From an uncultured Treponema sp. (GTDB taxonomy: Bacteria > Spirochaetota > Spirochaetia > Treponematales > Treponemataceae), in the NCBI GenBank assembly GCA_945833725.1, contig CAMAFU010000008.1:1-19761 (forward strand): a stretch of 19,761 bases of DNA, in the 5' to 3' direction. Below are positions 7,547 through 14,436 of this stretch, piece by piece; position 1 is the first letter of the stretch; every line of letters starts with the position of its first letter. The notes under the pieces are model-generated. The model searched no databases. It was given only the letters and a program-made list of their open reading frames with translations, and was not told where the DNA came from. The translations under genes and the position numbers were made by a program.

Positions 7547-8770
7547 TTACATATTTACATTTAAATGGCGTGGAAGCCCGTCTACCATAATTGGGCTAAG
7601 TTCTGCCTGAATAAGTGGTCGAATGTAGTGAAGAAGATCGCTTGTAACATTGTTATTGTCGGTAATCCATTCTAAAGGAACCTTTTTTTCTACATTTGCA
7701 ATATCGTGAACATCGTGGGTTTCTGTAATGCACATGTACGGATCGTCGGAAACTCGTTTAAGAACGACAACTTTGCCAGATTCACCTTCAAAAGCGGCTT
7801 TTACAGCAGCTCCACCAACATTGTATGCTTCTGTAATGTCTGTTCGGCTTGTAATGTGAGAGGCGCATCGCTGCAGTGTAGAAAGTTCTATTGCTCTGGA
7901 CTTAATGCCAAGTTCTGCGGCAATTTTGTTTGAAAGGAATTTTGCCGTACCAGACATTTGTTTGTGTCCAAAGGAATCTACAACTTCTACATGTTCTGCC
8001 AGTTCAAAAACATAACGACCGTCTGGAACTTTTATTCCTTCTGAAACGGCAACAACAATAGACTTACCTTTGGAAGAAAGTTCCTTTATGCTGCTCATGA
8101 AAGAGTCAATGTCGAAAGGTTTTTCTGGCAGGAAGAGCATGTCTACGCCTTCGCAGTCATCCGATTTTGCAAGGGCTGCAGCAGCCGTAAGCCAGCCGGC
8201 ATTTCGACCCATTATTTCTACGATTGTAACAGTAGGATAGTCGTAAACTAAACCGTCGCGGATAATTTCCTTCATGGTGGCGGCAATAAATTTTGCGGCG
8301 GAACCGTAGCCCGGCGTGTGGTCTGTAACAGCAAGGTCGTTATCGATTGTTTTTGGTACACCCATGAATTTTATGTCGCTGTTTATAAGTTTTGCATAAT
8401 CCGACAGCTTTTTAATTGTATCCATGGAGTCGTTTCCACCGATGTAGAAAAAATAACCTATTTCCAGCTCATTAAGAATATTGAAAATTTTTTCAAAAGT
8501 TGCCTTGTCTTTTTCAATTTCTGGAAGCTTGAACCGGCATGAACCCAAAAAAGAAGATGGTGTTCTTTTTAAAAGGTCAATATCCATGGTTGTTTTGATT
8601 TTATCTGAAAGATCAACATACTGTTTGTCTAAAAGACCTTTAATTCCATGAATCATGCCATAAACTTTTTTGGCACCTCTGTCTTTTGCAGTCTTAAAAA
8701 CACCGGCAAGCGAAGAATTGATAACTGCTGTAGGACCGCCAGACTGTCCAACTATAACATTTTCGTTCAT
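7547..8770 (-). CDS. pfp: Pyrophosphate-type 6-phosphofructokinase
   Basis: 407 residues from the ATG at 8770-8768. I prefer this to the in-frame ATG at 8782 because GGGAG lies 5 bases before it, and that Shine-Dalgarno would otherwise be coding. The protein starts MNENVIVGQSGGPTAVINSS, the phosphate-binding Gly-rich loop. GGNDSMDT (111-118) has Asp where ATP-dependent enzymes have Gly104 (E. coli numbering), and VPKTIDND (138-145) has Lys at the Gly124 position. This Asp/Lys pair is the established signature of PPi-dependent enzymes. TPGYGSA and EIMGRNAGW (185-193) bind fructose 6-phosphate. The reaction, fructose 6-phosphate plus PPi to fructose 1,6-bisphosphate plus phosphate, is reversible and saves ATP. 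PPi-PFKs are known from spirochaetes. Donor preference is inferred from residues, not measured. Confidence 0.92.
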   Translation of the reverse strand: MNENVIVGQSGGPTAVINSSLAGVFKTAKDRGAKKVYGMIHGIKGLLDKQYVDLSDKIKTTMDIDLLKRTPSSFLGSCRFKLPEIEKDKATFEKIFNILNELEIGYFFYIGGNDSMDTIKKLSDYAKLINSDIKFMGVPKTIDNDLAVTDHTPGYGSAAKFIAATMKEIIRDGLVYDYPTVTIVEIMGRNAGWLTAAAALAKSDDCEGVDMLFLPEKPFDIDSFMSSIKELSSKGKSIVVAVSEGIKVPDGRYVFELAEHVEVVDSFGHKQMSGTAKFLSNKIAAELGIKSRAIELSTLQRCASHITSRTDITEAYNVGGAAVKAAFEGESGKVVVLKRVSDDPYMCITETHDVHDIANVEKKVPLEWITDNNNVTSDLLHYIRPLIQAELSPIMVDGLPRHLNVNM

Positions 8771-8822
8771 AAAAACTCCCATAAAAAGTTTGGAAAATAT
8801 GGATTTCCGTTTAACTTTTTAC

Positions 8823-8850
8823 GCTGTTTCGCAATGGAAAGAAAAACAGC
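8823..8850. repeat. Inverted repeat in the pfk leader
   Basis: GCTGTTT (8823-8829) and AAACAGC (8844-8850) form a perfect 7-base dyad with a 14-base spacer, about 55-80 bases before the pfk start. It could be a leader hairpin or an operator. I could not place a promoter around it. Confidence 0.3.
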
Positions 8851-8933
8851 AAAATAAATTTCTATCACAAACTGAATGTTTGCGTACCATCGCTACAAAT
8901 ATTTTACCACTAAATTTGATAAAAACAAGGAAT

Positions 8934-8960
8934 AAAAAAAGCAGGGAAAAGCCCCTGCTT
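8934..8960 (-). terminator. Intrinsic terminator of the gluconate 5-dehydrogenase gene
   Basis: On the minus strand AAGCAGGG (8960-8953) pairs perfectly with CCCTGCTT (8946-8939) across a 6-base loop. The run of T continues through 8934. It lies about 30 bases after the dehydrogenase stop, a textbook position for rho-independent termination, and insulates pfk. Confidence 0.85.
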
Positions 8961-8990
8961 AAAAATTATATGGTTTATATCGGAAACAAA

Positions 8991-9803
8991 TTATTTAGGC
9001 TGTTTTCCGATGTAAGCCAAAATACCGCCGTCTACATACAGAATGTGACCGTTTACGGCATTTGAAGCGTCTGAAGCCAAGAATACTGCAGGACCTGCCA
9101 GTTCTTCTGGATCAAGCCAGCGACCTGCTGGAGTACGGCCAACGATAAACTGATCGAAAGGATGGCGTGAACCGTCTGGCTGAGTTTCGCGGAGAGGTGC
9201 TGTCTGTGGTGTTGCAATGTATCCAGGTCCGATACCGTTACACTGAATGTTGTCGGCACCGTATTCTGAACAGATATTGCGTGTAAGCATTTTAAGACCG
9301 CCTTTAGCAGCTGCATAGGCAGAAACTGTTTCGCGGCCAAGTTCTGACATCATGGAACAGATGTTGATGATTTTTCCGTGACCTTTTTTTATCATTCCTG
9401 GAATAACTGCTTTTGAAACGATAAAAGGTGCATTTAAGTCTACATCGATTACCTGTCTGAAATCGGCAGCAGACATTTCTGTCATTGGAATGCGTTTGAT
9501 AATTCCAGCATTGTTTACGAGAATATCTACAACACCAACATCTTTTTCGATTTTTTTAACTGTTTCGATAACAGCATTTTCGTCTGTAACATCACAAATA
9601 TAGCCGTGAACATCTGTAATACCAGCAGCCTTGTAGTTTGCAAGACCGTTGTCCAGCTGTTCCTGACCTCTATCGTTAAAAACGATTTTTGCACCGGCAG
9701 CAGCATAAGCCTTTGCAATAGCGAAACCGATGCCGTAAGAAGCACCTGTAATCCATGCAACTTTTCCTGTAAGGTCAAAGTCTTTCATTTTGAATTCTGC
9801 CAT
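8991..9803 (-). CDS. idnO: Gluconate 5-dehydrogenase (short-chain dehydrogenase/reductase)
   Basis: 270 residues of classical SDR fold, cytosolic. It interconverts D-gluconate and 5-keto-D-gluconate with NAD(P). The nucleotide motif TGASYGIG is at 19-26, NNAG at 97-100, catalytic Ser150, Tyr163 and Lys167 (SAYAAAK). The stretches KGHGKIINICSMMSELGRET, GIGPGYIATPQTAPLRE and GHILYVDGGILAYIGKQP closely match, from memory, the gluconate 5-dehydrogenase group typified by the streptococcal enzyme. This makes it more specific than a generic SDR or KduD. GGAGGA upstream fixes the ATG at 9803. It is monocistronic: its own promoter lies at 9898-9926 and a strong terminator at 8934-8960. Ketogluconate or uronate metabolism would connect it to kdgK at the window start. 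Confidence 0.9.
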   Translation of the reverse strand: MAEFKMKDFDLTGKVAWITGASYGIGFAIAKAYAAAGAKIVFNDRGQEQLDNGLANYKAAGITDVHGYICDVTDENAVIETVKKIEKDVGVVDILVNNAGIIKRIPMTEMSAADFRQVIDVDLNAPFIVSKAVIPGMIKKGHGKIINICSMMSELGRETVSAYAAAKGGLKMLTRNICSEYGADNIQCNGIGPGYIATPQTAPLRETQPDGSRHPFDQFIVGRTPAGRWLDPEELAGPAVFLASDASNAVNGHILYVDGGILAYIGKQPK

Positions 9804-9843
9804 TTGAATATTCCTCCAATTATTTTTTTGTAACTTTAAAAAC

Positions 9844-9876
9844 CACTTTTAGAAGTCTTTAACATCTTAAAAAGTG
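9844..9876. repeat. Inverted repeat in the gluconate 5-dehydrogenase leader
   Basis: CACTTTT (9844-9850) and AAAAGTG (9870-9876) are perfect inverted arms separated by 19 bases, between the proposed promoter and the Shine-Dalgarno. It is either an operator or a weak leader stem. Confidence 0.3.
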
Positions 9877-9897
9877 ATATAAATAAATACTCTTATA

Positions 9898-9926
9898 AGG
9901 ATATAAAATTTAAATTTTATGGTCAA
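9898..9926 (-). promoter_or_regulatory. Candidate promoter of gluconate 5-dehydrogenase with a palindromic spacer
   Basis: On the minus strand TTGACC (9926-9921) is followed after 17 bases by TATCCT (9903-9898). The spacer region is nearly filled by a perfect 18-base palindrome, ATAAAATTTAAATTTTAT (9903-9920). A repressor bound there would block RNA polymerase. The -35 is good and the -10 mediocre; alternative -10 boxes (TATATC, TATAAG) lie nearby. Confidence 0.5.
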
Positions 9927-9929
9927 GGT

Positions 9930-9960
9930 AAAAACAAAGTCTACGCCGCAGCCTGACTTT
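9930..9960 (-). terminator. Candidate intrinsic terminator of the chemotaxis operon
   Basis: On the minus strand AAAGTC (9960-9955) pairs with GACTTT (9941-9936) around a 13-base G/C-rich loop. It is followed by G and five T (9934-9930). It sits about 30 bases after the cheW stop and just before the dehydrogenase promoter. The short stem makes it moderate. Confidence 0.45.
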
Positions 9961-9990
9961 CATTGGTAGTTTCCCATCATCTGTATAATT

Positions 9991-10419
9991 TTATAAATCG
10001 CCGAAATTAAGTTCTATAAGGGCTTTATCTTCAAATTTTATGATTGATTTTATATTTTGCTTTGGAATTGTAGATTTTATTGAAGGTAGTGTCTCCTCAT
10101 CATCGGCAAATATTACATCCATTACCTGATCGGCAACAAGCCCGTAAAGAGTAAACCGTTCACCTTCGTCGGTCTGTTTCTGAACTTCCATAACGATTAT
10201 TTTTGTTTTTTTATCTGGCTCTTTTTCTGGAAGACCAAATTTTTTTCTAAGGTTGATTACGGTAATGCCCTGTTCTCTGGAATAAATCATTCCTTCGATG
10301 TAAGGTTCGCAGCAGGGAATTGAAGTAAGGTTTTCAAAATTTACAACTTCCAAAATATTGGAAATATCTACTGCACAGATATTTGAATCAATTAGAAACG
10401 AAAGATAATTTTTTTTCAT
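9991..10419 (-). CDS. cheW: CheW-like coupling protein, last gene of the che operon
   Basis: 142 residues from the ATG at 10419-10417 (MKKNYLSFLIDSN). The frame stays open to 10500, but the extra 27 residues (MRVCTTPSIKGG...) fall in a hairpin-rich leader. AGGAAA about 9 bases before the internal ATG supports the shorter form. The fold is the CheW SH3-like pair: FLIDSNICAVDISNILEVV, then ITVINLRKKFGLPE, and a regulator-like LYGLVADQVMDVI. CheW links receptors to CheA at the membrane array. The usual NxRG-type loop is changed here to MIYSREQG, so it is more divergent than the second CheW at 18001. It lies about 130 bases downstream of the receptor gene, a gap with three stem-loops, so its expression may be set separately. 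Confidence 0.88.
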   Translation of the reverse strand: MKKNYLSFLIDSNICAVDISNILEVVNFENLTSIPCCEPYIEGMIYSREQGITVINLRKKFGLPEKEPDKKTKIIVMEVQKQTDEGERFTLYGLVADQVMDVIFADDEETLPSIKSTIPKQNIKSIIKFEDKALIELNFGDL

Positions 10420-10440
10420 GGCATTGTTTCCTGAATTTCT

Positions 10441-10541
10441 GGCAGCAGACTGTGTATTAAGCCTGCCGCCTTTGATTGAGGGGGTAGTACAAACCCTCAA
10501 AACGGCGAAGTCAAGGCTTTAAGCGTTAGCGTGCCTTGACT
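10441..10541 (-). promoter_or_regulatory. Three consecutive stem-loops in the mcp-cheW gap
   Basis: In transcript order: AGTCAAGGC (10541-10533) with GCCTTGACT (10517-10509), 9 perfect pairs around a loop containing CGCTAACGC; TTGAGGG (10500-10494) with CCCTCAA (10482-10476), 7 perfect pairs; and GGCGGCAG with CTGCTGCC (about 10470-10441), one mismatch. The last ends just before the cheW Shine-Dalgarno. None has a long T-run, so processing, mRNA stability or translational control is likelier than termination. Confidence 0.55.
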
Positions 10542-10549
10542 CGACGTAT

Positions 10550-12652
10550 TTAGAATTCTTCAAAATCTGCATCGTTTATTAAGTCTGCAGTTGTTTTTCT
10601 AACTACTGTTCCGCTGATTGGTGTATCCTGAATTTTTTCTTCTTCCGGTTCATCTTGTACCGTTTGTTCAGAAAGTGTTTCGCTGTTTTCCTGCTCCAAT
10701 AAATCTGAAACAGAAGGAACAGGTTCATTCTGCTTGTTTTCAGGTTTTGGTTCTAGCGAATTTTTTTCTTTTTCCAAAGTGAATTTTTTTGACATTTCGA
10801 GGGTTTCGTTCAGGTTCTGGTTGAATTCTTCCGGGGTTTTGAAGAATGCTATTGTCTGAACAAGTCTGTTTGCTTCGGCACTAAGTTCTTCGGCCATGGC
10901 TGCCATTTGCTCTGCGGCACTGGCATTTTGCTGAACTACGCTGTCCATTTGAGTTATTGCTGAGGAAACCTGCTGGGCACCGTTGTCCTGCTCTCGGCTG
11001 GCTACGGCAATTTCTTGAACAAGATTAGATGTATTTTCGATGGAAGGAATTACATCATCAATCATTTTTCCTGCATTTTCTGCTGTAACAAGGGTATGGG
11101 CGGAAATTTCGCTTATTTCTGCGGCTGCGGACTGGGTTCGTTCTGCCAGTTTTCGTACTTCTGTAGCAACTACGGCAAAACCTTTTCCGGCATCTCCTGC
11201 CCTGGCGGCTTCTATGGCTGCATTAAGGGCAAGCATGTTTGTCTGACCGGCTATTTCTTCGATAATGCTGATTTTTTCTGCAATGGTTTTTACGGCATTT
11301 ACGGCTTCGTCTACGGCAAGACCACCGGCTTCGCTGTTTGCTGTGGCACCGGCAGCAATGTCGCTTGTTCTTGCGGCGTTGTCGGCAATCTGCCTTATGT
11401 TGCCTGTCATTTGTTCCATTGTGGCACTAATTTCTTCGGTGGATGCGGCCTGTTCACTGGCACCGGAAGAAACTGCCTGACTTGAAGAAGAAAGCTGTTC
11501 TCCGCCAGAGCGAACATTCATTGCGGATTCTCGGACTATCTGTATTGTTTTTACAAGGGATGAAATCATTTCCTGAAGGGCTTTGTACATGCTGCCCAGT
11601 TCATCTTCCCTGTTTTTAAGGGCGAGAATTTCCTGTGTTTCTTCTGGATTGCCTGTTAAATCGCCGGAAGCAACTTTTGTAAGGCTGTTGTTGATTATTG
11701 TGATTGGTGTTGAAAGTGATTTTGAATAAATGTAACCGAAAATCATTGCTGCAAAGAAGAAAAGCCAGAGAAGTATTGCCAGTGAAATTTGAAGAAGATC
11801 CACATTGCGCATGAATGTCATCATTGGAGCCAGAATTGAAATTGACCAGTTTGTTGAAATTGCTGAATCCTGCAGAGGCTTAAAGGCAACATAATAGGTT
11901 TTTCCAAAAAGTTTGCTTTTTTGAATGCCCGATTCGTTGTTCTGCATTTTGCGGCTTATGGCAGCAATTCCTTTGTATGTTGAATTTTCTTTTGCCAGAG
12001 CTTCAAAGGAAACTGTTCTGTCGCCGATTGTATCGAAAGTATTTGCAAGAATAAGACCGTCGTTTTTGTCGATGATGAAAGAATCGCCGCCTTTTACAAG
12101 CTGGAGTTTTGTGCAGAAATCGTTAAAAAACTGGGTGTCCGTGTTGATTGCAAGAATGCCTAAAGTTTCGCCGTTTTTGTCTGTAATTGGAACAGCAAAA
12201 TAAAGGCATATTTTGCCTGTTGTTTTGGCTATTATCGGACCGTCCACAGCCTGTTTTCCTACAATAGCATCCTGAAAATACCGCCTTTCTGAAATGCTGC
12301 ATTTGTTTCCTTCGGAAGTGTAGCCGTTGCCTTTTGTGTCGGCCAGAACAAAATAATTTGCACCGCTGAATTTATTAACCTGATCTGCAAGGTAAAGGGC
12401 TTTTTCTTTAACAGAAAGTTCCTTTGACTTTAATTCTTCCCTATCGGCTAATTCGCTGAGCAGGTTGAGATTTGTATGAATGTGCGATGTGGCAAATTGG
12501 GTAACATTGTCTAAGAGAGATAAAAATCCCTGATATGCTGTTTTTGTAACTGCATCTCTTGAGAAAACAACTGTGATTCCAGAAAGGATCATGCTCAATC
12601 CAAGAAAACCGCAGGCGATGATTACCGTTATAGCACGACGAATGCTTTTCAT
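10550..12652 (-). CDS. Methyl-accepting chemotaxis protein with double Cache sensor and C-terminal tether
   Basis: 700 residues from ATG 12652-12650. GGAGG seven bases upstream makes this start better than the in-frame ATG at 12670, which would precede that Shine-Dalgarno. Helix about 7-30; periplasmic double-Cache region 31-285 (YFVLADTKGNGYTSEG, RRYFQDAIVGK, ICLYFAVPITDKNGETLGILAIN, then SFIIDKNDGLILAN). The RxWY amino-acid-binding motif is absent. Helix about 290-309; HAMP about 310-363; signalling helices 380-600 with the canonical tip EIAGQTNMLALNAAIEAARAGDAGKGF (466-492, quoted in overlapping parts in the family). Residues about 607-695 are a flexible Glu/Pro/Gln-rich tail ending DFEEF, which fits the CheR/CheB pentapeptide pattern x-aromatic-x-x-aromatic. 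It lies in the operon between cheY and cheW, so it is probably the dedicated receptor of this system. Confidence 0.95.
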   Translation of the reverse strand: MKSIRRAITVIIACGFLGLSMILSGITVVFSRDAVTKTAYQGFLSLLDNVTQFATSHIHTNLNLLSELADREELKSKELSVKEKALYLADQVNKFSGANYFVLADTKGNGYTSEGNKCSISERRYFQDAIVGKQAVDGPIIAKTTGKICLYFAVPITDKNGETLGILAINTDTQFFNDFCTKLQLVKGGDSFIIDKNDGLILANTFDTIGDRTVSFEALAKENSTYKGIAAISRKMQNNESGIQKSKLFGKTYYVAFKPLQDSAISTNWSISILAPMMTFMRNVDLLQISLAILLWLFFFAAMIFGYIYSKSLSTPITIINNSLTKVASGDLTGNPEETQEILALKNREDELGSMYKALQEMISSLVKTIQIVRESAMNVRSGGEQLSSSSQAVSSGASEQAASTEEISATMEQMTGNIRQIADNAARTSDIAAGATANSEAGGLAVDEAVNAVKTIAEKISIIEEIAGQTNMLALNAAIEAARAGDAGKGFAVVATEVRKLAERTQSAAAEISEISAHTLVTAENAGKMIDDVIPSIENTSNLVQEIAVASREQDNGAQQVSSAITQMDSVVQQNASAAEQMAAMAEELSAEANRLVQTIAFFKTPEEFNQNLNETLEMSKKFTLEKEKNSLEPKPENKQNEPVPSVSDLLEQENSETLSEQTVQDEPEEEKIQDTPISGTVVRKTTADLINDADFEEF

Positions 12653-12710
12653 TGACAAACCTCCAGACACTTTTTGTCTATATTTTTACTTGCAGATTTT
12701 TATGCTTATT

Positions 12711-13073
12711 TTAACCTATTATTTTTTTTACCACAGCAATAAGTTTTTCTGAGGTGAATGGTTTTACAATCCAGCCTGTAGCTCCTGCTGCCTTGCCTTC
12801 TTCCATTTTTGAAGCCTGATTTTCTGTGGTGAGGGCAATTATCGGTGTAAATTTGTAGCCTTCGGTGGCACGCAGCTGTTTTGTAAGCTCAATTCCGTCC
12901 ATATTAGGCATATTTATATCTGTAATAACAAGATTAAATTTGTCGCCCTGTGCTTTTTCCAGAGCAATTTTTCCGTCTTCAGCTTCTATAACTTCGTAGC
13001 CCTCCTGACCAAGTATAAAAGAGATGCTTTTTCGGATTGAAACAGAATCATCAACTGCCAGAATTTTTTTCAT
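12711..13073 (-). CDS. cheY: CheY response regulator, single receiver domain
   Basis: 120 residues, receiver domain only. Acidic pocket D8 and D9, phospho-acceptor D52 (VITDINMPNMDG), T82 and K104 (VKPF), all present. Position 101, the Tyr106 equivalent that signals phosphorylation in E. coli CheY, is Trp (GWIVKPF). CheA would phosphorylate it and CheY-P would act on the flagellar switch FliM or another target. No CheX, CheC or CheZ phosphatase is encoded in the window. GGAGG five bases upstream fixes ATG 13073. A possible 15-codon ORF ends on the same ATGA, and an RNA hairpin lies just upstream. Confidence 0.95.
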   Translation of the reverse strand: MKKILAVDDSVSIRKSISFILGQEGYEVIEAEDGKIALEKAQGDKFNLVITDINMPNMDGIELTKQLRATEGYKFTPIIALTTENQASKMEEGKAAGATGWIVKPFTSEKLIAVVKKIIG

Positions 13074-13117
13074 TTTTTCCTCCTTTTACTGGTGGCAGCA
13101 CACATAAGTGCCTCCAT
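13070..13117 (-). CDS. Possible 15-residue leader peptide overlapping the cheY start
   Basis: ATG at 13117-13115 opens MEALMCAATSKRRKK and stops at TGA 13072-13070, overlapping the cheY ATG as ATGA. AGGA lies about 9 bases upstream of its start. The ORF spans the GCAC..GTGC hairpin and the cheY Shine-Dalgarno (the AGG AGG codons). It could couple translation to cheY. So short an ORF can arise by chance, and the basic end is dictated by the Shine-Dalgarno. Confidence 0.3.
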   Translation of the reverse strand: MEALMCAATSKRRKK

Positions 13118-13178
13118 GTTTAAAATTCCTAAATAATATATACTTTTCGCCTAAGCGATTTTTAAGGTTTTTGAACCT
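13094..13178 (-). promoter_or_regulatory. Stem-loops in the cheB-cheY gap
   Basis: Three small perfect stems are visible: AGGTT/AACCT (13165-13169 with 13174-13178), TCGC/GCGA (13147-13150 with 13155-13158), and GCAC/GTGC around a 6-base loop (about 13097-13110). The last is embedded in GGCAGCACAC, a 10-mer found again in the STAS leader at 17808-17817. An AT-rich TATATATTAT stretch could be an internal promoter, but no convincing -35 supports it. Confidence 0.4.
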
Positions 13179-13182
13179 GCTT

Positions 13183-14376
13183 TTAATGCATCTGATGTTT
13201 GAAACTCATCTGCATTATTTTTGCCCTGCTGATTACTGCATTTGCAATGTCCTGCAGGGGAAGGATTTTATCGACGGCACCGGCTTTTACGGCTTCTCCA
13301 GGCATTCCCCAGACAATGCTTGTATGTTCGTCCTGAGCAATATTATATGCTCCAGAATCGTGGAGTTCTTTCATTCCGTGGGAACCGTCGTCGCCCATAC
13401 CTGTCATTATAACACCGATTGCATTTTTTCCGGCATATCTGGCAGCAGAACGGAATAAAACATCTACAGAAGGTCTGTGCCTTGAAACAAGGGGACCATC
13501 TTTAATTTCAACAAAGTAACGGTCTGCCGATCGTTTAAGGAGAGTATGATAGTTTCCCGGAGCAATAAGAACAGTTCCGGCCGATACATAATCACCGTTT
13601 TTTGCTTCCCGGACAGTAACTTTTGAAAGGGCATTAAGACGGTTTGCAAAGGCTTCTGTAAAGTGTTCCGGCATATGCTGTACTATTACGATGCCGGGAG
13701 AATCTTCTGGAAGGGCTGCAAGAAAATCTCTTAAAGCTTCTGTGCCGCCTGTACTTGCTCCAATAACTACTACAGGTTCTGTTGTGGAAAATGCTGTTGA
13801 AGAAAGATTTGGCTTTTCCAGAATAACATCTGCAGAAAGTTTTGGCTGAACAGGTTTTTGAGATGAAGGATGAAAAACTTCTGGAACAGGAGTTTCTACA
13901 GGCTGAAGATGAGCTTCTTTGCTTTTTGAGGAGTGCAGTTCTGCCTGAGAAGGTATAAGCATTTTTATTTTGCCGGTACAGCTGTACGCAGATTTTACGG
14001 CATCGCACAATTTGATTGTTGATTCTTCCAGAAACTTTTTTGTTCCGAATGCCGGTTTTAAAATTACTTCACAGGCACCAAGTTCATAAGCCTTAATTGC
14101 TTCCTTGGAGTTGTTGCCGACTAGAGAAGAGCAGATTACGCAGGGAATTGGATCGATAGTTTCGTTTAATTTTCTTAAGAAAGTAAGGCCGTCCATTCTT
14201 GCCATTTCGATGTCGGAAACTATTACATCCGGGCGGTTTGACTGGATTATGCGCACACCCTGAATAGGATCTGGAGCCGTACCGATCACTTTAATCTGCG
14301 GATCTGTTTCGAGAACTGTTGATAATGTCTGTCTGACGAGAGTTGAATCGTCAATAATCAGAACTTTTATTTCCAT
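13183..14376 (-). CDS. cheB: CheB, receiver-controlled protein-glutamate methylesterase/deamidase
   Basis: 397 residues. N-terminal receiver 1-125 with D9, D10 and phospho-acceptor D55 in VSDIEMARMDG; the usual Pro after EM is Ala59, a small deviation. K107 is in ILKPAF. A Ser/Pro/Gln-rich linker spans about 140-200. The methylesterase domain at about 201-380 carries the catalytic triad S208 (GASTGG), H234 (VQHMPEHFT) and D330 (TGMGDDG). CheB removes methyl groups from receptors and deamidates glutamines, resetting sensitivity; phosphorylation by CheA activates it. ATG 14376 has AAAGG eight bases upstream. It follows cheR by 60 bases, the usual adaptation pair. It may bind the DFEEF tail of the operon receptor. 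Confidence 0.97.
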   Translation of the reverse strand: MEIKVLIIDDSTLVRQTLSTVLETDPQIKVIGTAPDPIQGVRIIQSNRPDVIVSDIEMARMDGLTFLRKLNETIDPIPCVICSSLVGNNSKEAIKAYELGACEVILKPAFGTKKFLEESTIKLCDAVKSAYSCTGKIKMLIPSQAELHSSKSKEAHLQPVETPVPEVFHPSSQKPVQPKLSADVILEKPNLSSTAFSTTEPVVVIGASTGGTEALRDFLAALPEDSPGIVIVQHMPEHFTEAFANRLNALSKVTVREAKNGDYVSAGTVLIAPGNYHTLLKRSADRYFVEIKDGPLVSRHRPSVDVLFRSAARYAGKNAIGVIMTGMGDDGSHGMKELHDSGAYNIAQDEHTSIVWGMPGEAVKAGAVDKILPLQDIANAVISRAKIMQMSFKHQMH

Positions 14377-14436
14377 TTGTTTTACCTTTTACAAAAGTAA
14401 AGACTCTCCTCGTAAAATATTTTAAGCCTTAAGGTT

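Noticed and set aside
8670..9065. 131-residue plus-strand frame across the pfk-dehydrogenase gap
   Set aside because: It runs antisense to two real genes and through an intrinsic terminator, with no start signal.
10420..10500. N-terminal extension of the operon CheW by 27 residues
   Set aside because: It covers a stem-loop leader, is unlike CheW N-termini, and a Shine-Dalgarno supports the internal ATG.
11015..11485. 156-residue plus-strand open frame rich in Gly and Cys
   Set aside because: It is antisense to the signalling domain of the operon receptor. Its composition follows from the reverse complement of Ala/Gln/Ser-rich helices, and it has no Shine-Dalgarno.
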